Below, one piece after another: positions 1-6,361 of a stretch of DNA of 12,097 bases. The stretch spans positions 1 through 12,097 of the forward strand of contig JAOTYS010000097.1 of NCBI GenBank assembly GCA_029861795.1, given 5' to 3'. A model generated the notes under the pieces. It was not told the DNA's origin. It was given only the letters and a program-made list of their open reading frames with translations, and did not search any database. The stretch's first letter is position 1; each line of letters begins with the position of its first letter. The position numbers and the translations under genes are program-made. This DNA is from Gammaproteobacteria bacterium (GTDB lineage: Bacteria > Pseudomonadota > Gammaproteobacteria > Arenicellales > JAOTYS01).

Positions 1-63
1 TCAGCTCTGGCAATCTCTCTTTATCGTGCTCATTTGGCTCTCATCTGTAATCCGGCGCGATCC

Positions 64-169
64 ATGATAAAGAAGTATCAGAAAACGCCCACAATTCCGC
101 AGGAGAGGGAGGAAACAATCCGACAAAAAACTATTGGTTTGCTCACAATCCATTCACTTACTATTGGAG
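64..169 (+). repeat. Direct repeat, left copy (partner 5059-5161)
   Basis: About 105 bp that align with 5059-5161 in the same orientation, with one codon-sized indel and scattered substitutions, many at third codon positions. The copies flank the acyltransferase/lyase/ATP-grasp block. The divergence points to an old duplication or to recombination between related genes, not to a recent target-site duplication. Confidence 0.8.
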
Positions 170-183
170 TTCAAGACCAATGA
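64..183 (+). pseudogene. Truncated 5' copy of HTH/zinc-ribbon regulator gene
   Basis: An ATG at 64 opens a 39-codon frame ending in TGA at 181-183. Its first 36 codons closely match the start of the full-length regulator at 5059: both share the stretches QKTPTIPQER, TIRQ, IGLL and IHSLTIG, and the DNA is nearly identical apart from one extra codon near the start and scattered substitutions, many of them silent. Similarity stops abruptly after the Gly codon near 169, and four unrelated residues precede the stop. Most of the winged-helix region and the whole zinc ribbon are missing, so this is a gene remnant and not a functional regulator. It has the same orientation as the full copy and lies just before the acyltransferase, so the break marks a recombination junction near position 170. 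Confidence 0.8.
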
Positions 184-213
184 AATTGACAATATCATGA
201 CGACGCAGGGGGA

Positions 214-1665
214 TTGGCTTATCCATCATCAAAAGTATCTTCTCCGCCTGGGCGAGACATCGTGACGATCAGCGGTGCTTCCACCGAAGTGCGCCACTTC
301 TGCGAGGACTATGACGAGTTCGCGCCAGGACCAACCCGAGAACGGCACCGAGCGCAAGAAGTGCAGAGGTTTGTACCTCCGAAGCCACGCCCGTGGCTGC
401 AGAACCTGACCTTAATCGTTAATGATGTTGTCGGTTTGACCTTAGGCAGCTTCAAGTTTGGCCCCGTGAGACCAGTGATTCCGCATGATGCGGTGCAAAA
501 GCTGCGGGCTATCCCACCTGATGCGGGGAACGTACTAGTGGGACCACATCCGGGCACCCACGATCCGTTTCTGCTCTATCATCTCTACCGCGTAGCCGGA
601 AAAGTGCCTGCAGCAATACTGATGGCATCGGAATCTTTCTACAACCGGGGCTGGATGAAAAGGGCCATGATGAGATCAGTGGGCGTCATGCCGGTGGTGC
701 GCGGGCGCAAGAATCCAGAGGCCGTCGATTACGTCACGGAGCGGCTGGCTGACGGAAAGTGGTGCGGTCTGTTTCCGGAAGGCGAGATGTACTACTCGCG
801 TGAAGTCATGCCGATGGAGTACGGCGCGCTTCGGCTCGCAGTCGAGGCCGCGATCAAAGTTCGGCAACGCGCCGCTCGTTTGGGGCGTCGCGATGTGGGA
901 CAACGACCTGTGCTCGTCACTCCGTTCGCGCACGTCTACTTCTTCCGCAACCATGAAAGGACACTGCGAGAAACCAAAGACGCCCTCACAGAGCTCGAGC
1001 AACGACCGGAGGTCTTCGGCAAGCAGCAACAAGGTGATCTCATTACACGCCTGCGGTCGGTCGCCGATAGGTTGCTCGAATACCGGGCCGAGCAGTACGG
1101 TGTTCCGCAGGAGGTGTGGAGCGGTCCAGACCGATTCGCGCGGGCAGATCGGTTGAAAACCTACGTGCTCGAACAGCTCGAGCGCCGCTACCAGGGTGCC
1201 GTCGCGCAGGGGTACGTGCGGCGGCGTGCCCTCAAAGTTCGAATGACGATCTACGAGATACTGGGTCGATCGACCGGCAACGTGGCAGAGACTGAGGCGC
1301 TGCAGCTCGACCTGCAGAAGACGCGGGACATCGTGATGGCGGTGCCCTTCAGTCGGGATTATCTGAACAAATACGGCGACCTGGAGATGTGGGTGGAGTA
1401 TTTGCGTCGTTTTCGCAGTGTTCTAAAAATGCCGGACCCCGATCTGGGATCTCAAGAGGCCATTTTTCGCGTCATGCCGAGTATCGACGCCCACCCGCTT
1501 GCGGCGCATTACGAGTCGCTGCCAAGCCAAGACGCACGAATGGAGTTTCTGTTCGACAAAACGGATGAACTCCGCAAATCCATTCAGTCCGGTGTAGATG
1601 AGATCTGCTGGGCGCATCCGAGGTCGAAGATGACACCTGCCAATGATGTGCCCGCCAAATTCTAG
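214..1665 (+). CDS. PlsC-type glycerolipid acyltransferase, long form
   Basis: Lysophospholipid acyltransferase (LPLAT/PlsC) family protein. The catalytic HX4D motif is at residues 112-117 (HPGTHD). A glycerolipid-binding block follows at about 157-163 (GVMPVVR), and the FPEG motif is at 187-190 (LFPEGEM). Family members transfer a fatty acyl group from acyl-CoA or acyl-ACP to a hydroxyl, usually on the inner face of the membrane; the acceptor here is unknown. Plain PlsC proteins are roughly 240 residues, whereas this one has about 270 extra C-terminal residues, charged and probably helical, with no domain I recognise. The start is uncertain: the frame opens after a stop at 187, TTG at 214 has a GGGGGA only a few bases before it, and GTG at 262 is the alternative, with conserved sequence beginning later. 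It sits just downstream of a recombination junction, converges on the lyase/ATP-grasp operon and ends at a clear terminator. Confidence 0.85.
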   Translation: MAYPSSKVSSPPGRDIVTISGASTEVRHFCEDYDEFAPGPTRERHRAQEVQRFVPPKPRPWLQNLTLIVNDVVGLTLGSFKFGPVRPVIPHDAVQKLRAIPPDAGNVLVGPHPGTHDPFLLYHLYRVAGKVPAAILMASESFYNRGWMKRAMMRSVGVMPVVRGRKNPEAVDYVTERLADGKWCGLFPEGEMYYSREVMPMEYGALRLAVEAAIKVRQRAARLGRRDVGQRPVLVTPFAHVYFFRNHERTLRETKDALTELEQRPEVFGKQQQGDLITRLRSVADRLLEYRAEQYGVPQEVWSGPDRFARADRLKTYVLEQLERRYQGAVAQGYVRRRALKVRMTIYEILGRSTGNVAETEALQLDLQKTRDIVMAVPFSRDYLNKYGDLEMWVEYLRRFRSVLKMPDPDLGSQEAIFRVMPSIDAHPLAAHYESLPSQDARMEFLFDKTDELRKSIQSGVDEICWAHPRSKMTPANDVPAKF

Positions 1666-1719
1666 AGTGAACGGATTTCACCAAAGGCACTGGTTCTTCA
1701 CCACTGCTAGGTTCGACGG

Positions 1720-1749
1720 GCGAAATGTCCACTAGACATTTCGCTTTTT
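1720..1749 (+). terminator. Rho-independent terminator after the acyltransferase
   Basis: A perfect 10-bp stem (GCGAAATGTC with GACATTTCGC) around a 5-nt loop is followed directly by five T residues. It lies 54 nt past the acyltransferase stop. On the opposite strand the hairpin lacks a T tract, so it mainly serves the plus strand. Confidence 0.88.
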
Positions 1750-1856
1750 CCGCCTCGCCCTTTCATGTCGGCTGCCGGACCGACTAGCTTTAAGGTATCC
1801 GCAGCTCTAGGCGGCCACCACAGTGCGGCGCCGCGGGTCGATGGCGATAGGCTCGT

Positions 1857-3266
1857 TTAACTGTCCGCACCAAGGTTATGCCGATCCTCGCGATTCCTCG
1901 TAAGAACCCGCTCCACGTTCTCCGTCGTCTGCCACTCGGCCGTGCCTGTATAGGTGGAGAGATCCATTAGGGCGTCCAGTTCTGCTGAAGTGAATAGAGT
2001 CCCAACCTCTGGCATCTCTTCGATAATCGCCCGCATGTGTCGACCCGATTCGCGCGACAGCCGTGCGCACTCGGCGAGTACTGTATGCGCCCAGTGTCTG
2101 CGCCCGGTTTTGCGGTAAATGGCAATCATCAGGCGCTCGGAAGCAGTCTGCCCGAGGGTAGCGGGATGGTCCAGATTCGCCCGCATGCGGGACGCGTTCA
2201 CTTGTAGCGTTGCCAGACAGTTATCGATCGTGGACACAGCACAGTCGGTTAGTGCGAAGGCTCCAGGGATTGCGGTGAAGTGAACCGGAATTCGCGTACT
2301 GTCACGATGATCAGCCATTCGTACGGAGAGCATAGAAGCAGCAAAGCCACGGACCAGACTTGCAAGTCCATCCACTCGCTCGGCAGCCTCCGGGTTGCGC
2401 TTGTGAGGCATCGTGCTGCTGGAGCAGGCTTCCTTGTCGTATGTTTGGCTCGCTTCACCAACTTCGGGACGCTCCATCGTCCGCAGGTGCAGGCCAATAC
2501 GTCCCAAGGTGGAGCAGAGGAGCGCGAGCTGAGTAACAAGTTCAGTGAAGCGGTCGACGCGAGGGTGCAGATCCATCGGGGGCGTAATTAACCCTAGAAG
2601 CCGGCAGACCTCGGCTTCTAGGCGTCGCGCCGTGGTCTCATCGCTTAGCTCGACAAACGCATTTTGTGCCCCCACGCCGCCGGAGAGACAACCGCAGCGC
2701 CAGCGCTGCTCCGATTCATGAAAACGTTCGACGTGGTCCCGAACCTCCGACGCCCACCTCGCCAAGACGAACCCGAAGGTATAGGGAAGTGCGTGCTGCT
2801 CGTGGGTCCGCCCCATGACGACTGTGGATTTGTGCTTGAGCGCGAGGCGACAAAGTCTCTCTTCGAGGTCGAGGAGGCGAGACAGCAGAACAAGATAGGC
2901 ATCGCTGATCTGAAGCGCGAGGCCGGTGTCGAGAATATCCTGTGTGGTGGGACCAACGTGGAAATGCTCGGCGGCGTCGCCGCACACTTCCCGAAAAGCC
3001 CGCAAGAAACCCACCATGAGATGACCGGCTCTCTGCGCTTCGGTGCGCACGTGAGAGGCCGTCAACAATTTAGGTGTGAGCGAAGCAGCGATTTTTTCCG
3101 CCGCTTCGCGAGGAATGATACCGAGTTGTGCCTGGATTTCAGTGATCGCACGCTCGACTTTCATCCACTTATGGAGCATGTTGTTTTCGGTCCATATCTC
3201 ACGCATCTCCGGCGTGCTGACGGTATCGGTTAGCAGTTCCGAATGTAACGGAATCAAGCCCTCCAT
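1857..3266 (-). CDS. Fumarase/aspartase-superfamily lyase, PurB-like
   Basis: A 469-residue member of the lyase family that includes adenylosuccinate lyase, argininosuccinate lyase and carboxymuconate cycloisomerase; members cleave C-N or C-O bonds in succinyl-type adducts by beta-elimination. The three conserved regions are visible: TTQDILDT at 107-114, GRTHEQHALP at 152-161 with the acid His155, and the superfamily loop SSSTMPHKRNPE at 282-293 carrying the catalytic Ser. Nearest in style to PurB, but no other purine gene is nearby, and its pairing with an ATP-grasp ligase argues for a secondary role. The ATG at 3266 is well supported, with AAGGAG at 3276-3281 on this strand and 9-nt spacing. 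It overlaps the ATP-grasp gene by 13 nt, so the two are probably translationally coupled. The substrate is unknown; a housekeeping adenylosuccinate lyase remains possible. Confidence 0.88.
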   Translation of the reverse strand: MEGLIPLHSELLTDTVSTPEMREIWTENNMLHKWMKVERAITEIQAQLGIIPREAAEKIAASLTPKLLTASHVRTEAQRAGHLMVGFLRAFREVCGDAAEHFHVGPTTQDILDTGLALQISDAYLVLLSRLLDLEERLCRLALKHKSTVVMGRTHEQHALPYTFGFVLARWASEVRDHVERFHESEQRWRCGCLSGGVGAQNAFVELSDETTARRLEAEVCRLLGLITPPMDLHPRVDRFTELVTQLALLCSTLGRIGLHLRTMERPEVGEASQTYDKEACSSSTMPHKRNPEAAERVDGLASLVRGFAASMLSVRMADHRDSTRIPVHFTAIPGAFALTDCAVSTIDNCLATLQVNASRMRANLDHPATLGQTASERLMIAIYRKTGRRHWAHTVLAECARLSRESGRHMRAIIEEMPEVGTLFTSAELDALMDLSTYTGTAEWQTTENVERVLTRNREDRHNLGADS

Positions 3267-4477
3267 GAATTACCACTCCTTCTCCCAAGCATCCGGGCAC
3301 GCCGTAGCACCAAACCTGTCATGTGACTCCATTCGACAAAGAAGGGCCAAGGGTCACGCCAGCACCAAACGGCATAGCACTTATTATCGTAACGATAGGG
3401 CCCTAGATATTCCTTCCACGTCAACCCTTCACTGGCCCGGAAAAACAGTGCGCCCAACAAGTCATTTTTGAGGTGAATGAGCACCTGCGGTCCCGGCGTC
3501 GCTCTCAGGTACGGCACTTCACCGAACGCAGCCTCACGATATAGCAGTGCGGGGTAGTTCACGCCATGCTTCCACGCCAGCTGCTGGACGAATGAACAGC
3601 GAGCGTTGATCTCCATGAGTAACAGACGACCGTCGCGAGCATCTTGTTTGAACTCGGCGCTGACAAGGCCGAAATAGCCAACCCGGCGCACCATCGCAAG
3701 CGTTGCCTCACTGAGTCGAGTTGCCGTAGCCTTGTCCAGCAGAGGAGTAATCACGCTACCGATACCGTATCGCGGCGGGTATTTGCGAAGCTTGTGGATC
3801 AGAAACTCGGCCTTCACCTGACCATTCGTATCAACATACGCCGTGTAGTTGTAACTCTTGTCGTCTCCGCCGGGGATGAGGGCCTCGACAGACGCTTTGA
3901 GCCCGGCCATCCTTAGCTTTTCAACGCAGCGCCTCAGTTTTTCTGGGCATTTCACAATCCAGAGCTTTCGGCCGAAGGCCTGGGAGAAACGACGACTGTC
4001 CAGTGGCTTGACCACAAAAGGAACAGGTGCATCCACTGCATCCGATGCGCCTGCGCCGATCAGACCAAACGTCGTGGGTCTGGGAACACCCACTTCCCGA
4101 GCAAGAGTCGCAGTCTCGGATTTATCGAGAAAACGCCGGACGATCTCCCATGCCGGAACGTGGACGCGGAACTTACACGATAGGTCATCACGGAATCGAG
4201 ACAGGGCTTCGAGCGCGAAATCGCTTGTTGGAATGAGAATCCCGCCAGTAAAACCTCCACCCTGAGACAGCAGGCGCTCCGCGAGCTGCGCTGGGTTAAC
4301 AGGCGCGGGCCGCAGGCGAATCGTCCGCGCCACGTGGCGCGATGAACCGGCAAAGTCGTCGCTGTGAGTATGAACGACGGCAACACGAATGCCTTCCTGG
4401 GCGAGGGCTCTGGCCGTCCACAAGCCCGTGACCCAACCACCGAGGACGACAGCGCTTGGTAACGAGTGGGTGCTCAT
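3254..4477 (-). CDS. ATP-grasp carboxylate ligase (COG3919-like)
   Basis: A 407-residue ATP-grasp protein. Such enzymes activate a carboxylate as an acyl-phosphate and join it to an amine or thiol. From the chosen ATG the order is: an N-terminal nucleotide-binding-like start (VVLGGWVTG, about 10-18), the ATP-grasp entry segment LDKSET at 117-122, VVKPLD at 155-160 with the ATP-binding Lys, an acidic linker near 198-206, AEFKQD at 274-279, and the Mg-binding motif LMEINARC at 287-294 (Glu289, Asn291). The overall pattern matches predicted ATP-grasp enzymes of the COG3919 type, whose substrates are mostly unknown. I chose the ATG at 4477 because GGAGAG at 4488-4493 precedes it and the family-like sequence begins there. 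The open frame continues another 81 codons upstream into a nuclease remnant. It is cotranscribed with the lyase downstream. Confidence 0.85.
   Translation of the reverse strand: MSTHSLPSAVVLGGWVTGLWTARALAQEGIRVAVVHTHSDDFAGSSRHVARTIRLRPAPVNPAQLAERLLSQGGGFTGGILIPTSDFALEALSRFRDDLSCKFRVHVPAWEIVRRFLDKSETATLAREVGVPRPTTFGLIGAGASDAVDAPVPFVVKPLDSRRFSQAFGRKLWIVKCPEKLRRCVEKLRMAGLKASVEALIPGGDDKSYNYTAYVDTNGQVKAEFLIHKLRKYPPRYGIGSVITPLLDKATATRLSEATLAMVRRVGYFGLVSAEFKQDARDGRLLLMEINARCSFVQQLAWKHGVNYPALLYREAAFGEVPYLRATPGPQVLIHLKNDLLGALFFRASEGLTWKEYLGPYRYDNKCYAVWCWRDPWPFFVEWSHMTGLVLRRARMLGRRSGNSWRA
3276..3281 (-). promoter_or_regulatory. Ribosome binding site of the lyase gene
   Basis: AAGGAG on the minus strand, 9 nt before the ATG at 3266 and inside the last codons of the ATP-grasp gene. 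It fixes the lyase start and shows that translation reinitiates within an operon. Confidence 0.75.
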
Positions 4478-4487
4478 GTTGAAGCTG

Positions 4488-4493
4488 CTCTCC
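4488..4493 (-). promoter_or_regulatory. Ribosome binding site of the ATP-grasp gene
   Basis: GGAGAG on the minus strand, 10 nt before the ATG at 4477. It favours translation starting here over a long fusion with the upstream nuclease-like stub. Confidence 0.55.
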
Positions 4494-4537
4494 ACTTTGG
4501 TGATTCTTCGCCACGGGGCATAAAGACGGATAGAGTA

Positions 4538-4711
4538 GTCTTTACATCGGTGGCTGTATTTCGCCATGTCAATATCTTCAAGTCGCACAGTGTTGCTTTG
4601 CATCGAGATAGTATCGCCATCTATGATGTTCTCCAAAGCACCTTCTAAGACGGCACCTTGTGCGATGGGAGTGAACAGAAGCAGAATAAGAAGCGTTGTT
4701 ACGCGTTTCAT
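4538..4711 (-). pseudogene. 5' stub of a secreted Staphylococcal-nuclease-like gene
   Basis: From an ATG at 4711 the frame gives a clear signal peptide (MKRVTTLLILLLF, with cleavage plausible after QGA) and then the opening strands of an SNase/thermonuclease fold: NIIDGDTISM and VRLEDID, matching the family pattern of a D-G-D-T segment followed by VRL-x-x-I-D. After about 58 residues the resemblance ends. The rest of the roughly 100-residue nuclease domain, including most active-site residues, is absent, and the frame runs without a stop into the ATP-grasp gene. It is best read as a remnant cut at a recombination junction. A short lead ORF feeding translation into the operon, or a real exported fusion, is possible but less likely because the ATP-grasp gene has its own ribosome binding site. 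Confidence 0.65.
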
Positions 4712-4720
4712 GTCCACCAC

Positions 4721-5058
4721 TTGTTAGTATGTTTGGCTAAGTTCTCTCTCCATATGTTTGGGTGTGAAAGTGTTAGGGGCTACCAGTGCATTAGCACCAG
4801 CGCTTTAGAGTTGGCATCCGACCCCGATGGGAAGCATCACATATCTGATTATACCTATTCAGCGAGACTCGTTTTCGAGCGACGCTACCCTACGCAGGAG
4901 TCACATACATAGAAGTCAACATGTAGCCTCCAGTATGACATATGTGCCATCTGGAAGGATTATCGGGCACTGATTAGCCCGTCAATACTCTGGTTGCGGT
5001 TAGCAGATCTGCACCCAAGGCAGTGAATCACTACAATAAACCATACCACCTATACGAG
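4721..5058. other. Non-coding stretch between nuclease stub and regulator
   Basis: No convincing gene. On the minus strand TATAAT occurs at 4848-4853, about 130 nt before the nuclease-stub ATG, but no good -35 box precedes it, so it is only a weak promoter candidate for the ATP-grasp/lyase operon. A short palindrome (CTCG-TTTT-CGAG) lies at 4868-4879. Plus-strand frames here lack a ribosome binding site and family features. Confidence 0.4.
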
Positions 5059-5161
5059 ATGAAAAAGCATCAGAAAACGCCAACAATTCCACAGGAAAGG
5101 GATGCAACAATTCGACAAGAAATTATTGGTTTGCTCAGAATCCATTCACTTACTATTGGAG
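5059..5161 (+). repeat. Direct repeat, right copy (partner 64-169)
   Basis: The 5' third of the regulator gene, repeated in the same orientation at 64-169. Together the copies enclose about 4.9 kb carrying the acyltransferase, lyase, ATP-grasp gene and nuclease stub. Confidence 0.8.
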
Positions 5162-5370
5162 CTTTATCAAAGGAAGTAGGGAAGGCAGAAAACCAGATAT
5201 TCGAGCATCTGAAGCAAATTCAGAAATCGACGAATCTGAAGATCACTGCAGCGGAATGCGGGAGCTGCGGATATGTTTTCAAGAACAGAGAACGTCTTAA
5301 TAAACCCAGTAAATGCCCAAAATGCCGAAGTACATTTATAGAAGAACCACTCTATTCAATAAATGAGTAG
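5059..5370 (+). CDS. HTH plus zinc-ribbon transcriptional regulator (COG3357-like)
   Basis: A small predicted DNA-binding regulator of 103 residues from ATG 5059. The N-terminal half (about 15-60) looks like a winged helix-turn-helix: a basic and helical lead-in, IIGLLRIHSLTIGALSKEVG as the likely recognition unit, and a following helix through FEHLKQIQ. The C-terminal half is a rubredoxin-like zinc ribbon with two Cys pairs, CGSCG (about 71-75) and CPKC (about 90-93), ending in an FIEEPLY tail. This domain pair is typical of COG3357 proteins. A GTG at 5023 would add 12 residues, but the truncated copy at 64 begins at the position equivalent to ATG 5059, so I prefer that start. No strong ribosome binding site is visible. 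The regulatory target is unknown; a small ORF overlaps its end. Confidence 0.8.
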   Translation: MKKHQKTPTIPQERDATIRQEIIGLLRIHSLTIGALSKEVGKAENQIFEHLKQIQKSTNLKITAAECGSCGYVFKNRERLNKPSKCPKCRSTFIEEPLYSINE

Positions 5371-5479
5371 TAAATGTGGGATATGCGGACGAGTAATAAT
5401 TACTAGGCAGATAGTGGATGTGGACACAACTGGAGGGAGCATATGGTTATTACCAACAGCGTGGATCCTCTTGGCCTGA
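5363..5479 (+). CDS. Possible 38-residue CxxC micro-ORF overlapping the regulator
   Basis: An ATG at 5363 lies inside the last codons of the regulator in another frame (overlap 8 nt, ATGAGTAG), giving 38 codons to a TGA at 5477. The peptide begins MSSKCGICG, a zinc-knuckle-like CxxC, and ends in a hydrophobic run (IWLLPTAWILLA). The overlap arrangement suits translational coupling. The Cys pair so close to the start looks like the first knuckle of a larger metal-binding protein cut short by the neighbouring recombinase remnant. It is equally possible that this is chance. No family is recognised. Confidence 0.3.
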   Translation: MSSKCGICGRVIITRQIVDVDTTGGSIWLLPTAWILLA

Positions 5480-5483
5480 CCAA

Positions 5484-5654
5484 GCTTAACTCGACTATTG
5501 AGTAGTGTGTCGTGATGCGACGAGACTTTTGACCGACTACGTCCTGGCGATCTTGAAGCGGCTCGAAGGCCCGACCGAATGTGTGCTTGAGATCGTGTGC
5601 GCGAACCTGTGGTAGTCCTACGTCAGGCCGCGCAGTGTGATCGACACGCTTGGC
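5484..5654 (-). pseudogene. Decayed tyrosine recombinase (phage integrase), C-terminal piece
   Basis: The minus strand encodes GLPQVRAHDLKHTFGR, then DRQDVVGQKS, then RRITTHYSIVELS. This is the order of the C-terminal catalytic domain of phage-type integrases: the H-x-L-R/K-H box, the L-G-H-K-S-like box and the T-H-Y box with the nucleophilic Tyr (codon near 5503). Decay signs are clear. About four residues are missing between the first two boxes, the His usual in the second box is Gln, the Arg of the first box is Lys (seen in some relatives), and neither the N-terminal arm-binding part nor the first catalytic Arg can be found upstream. The surrounding 140-codon frame is otherwise unlike the family. 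It marks a past integration or excision event beside the duplicated regulator gene. Confidence 0.75.
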
Positions 5655-6361
5655 CACGACAGTAGTCGGAGTTGGCATGACGTTTTCACATCGATCACGA
5701 TGTGATCGGGTCATACCGAACTGACAGGGGGCTGATATGGGGTGCCTAGAGATCGAGAAGATCCACATCTCTGCGGATGTTGGCCTAGAATTCAATGGCG
5801 TTGCACCAATAGAGGCAAAGTTCATGTATTAACGGTTAAATGTTCGGTTTGGGCGGGATTCAATAGGCAACCATTCGCGCCGATGCACTTAGAGCCATAT
5901 TGAGCGTTTGACCGGTATGAGCCCGTTCCTAGTCTAAAGGGCTTCGCACGCCCCGAGCGCCTTTATTCAGGACATGGGTGCGGATCATCGCCGATGGGTG
6001 AGGGCTGACTGCGCGCGCTGGCGATCCATTGAACGTGTTGACTTGAACAATGTCATCAGGGCGAGATGTTTCGGCAATTCCTGAAAACTCGGATTTTTTT
6101 ATCCTAGATAGATAGGGTAAGACTGCCCTCCGACCAACAAATTCGATCGCCCTGGATTAAGGTTTGCGGAGTTGACTAAAACGTTTTGAGCATCTGCACG
6201 CAGTTGCAGTTCGGTGATTTGCATGTTTCGTTGATTTGAATCTTGCAAACATACGACATTTCTCAGCCTAATCACGGGGCCTGGGGGTGCGTCAATTGCT
6301 TGTGTCACTGATATTCGAGTCCTAGAATTGACACCGATACTCGATTTCGAGCGGTTTGTTG
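5655..6361. other. Gene-poor region upstream of the oxygenase operon
   Basis: No supported gene. Frames are short and interrupted and match nothing I recognise. No tRNA-like fold was seen beside the recombinase remnant. Just before the oxygenase start there is an inverted pair of TCGAGT (6315-6320) and ACTCGA (6339-6344) around a TTGACA (6328-6333). No fitting -10 box lies 16-18 nt downstream, so a promoter/operator here is only a suggestion. Confidence 0.4.

Noticed and set aside
2664..3233. 189-codon plus-strand frame inside the lyase
   Set aside because: It lies antisense to well-conserved superfamily motifs and its own sequence shows no domain; it is a shadow of the lyase reading frame.
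4658..4912. 84-codon plus-strand frame opposite the nuclease stub
   Set aside because: No ribosome binding site or family features, and the opposite strand carries a recognisable signal peptide and SNase start.
6063..6100. CGAG...CTCG pairing followed by a T run, resembling a terminator
   Set aside because: The inner stem needs several bulges and mismatches, and no gene ends nearby on the plus strand.
5655..6361. tRNA gene as target of the integrase relic
   Set aside because: I looked for a T-arm pattern and a cloverleaf on both strands and found none that folds.
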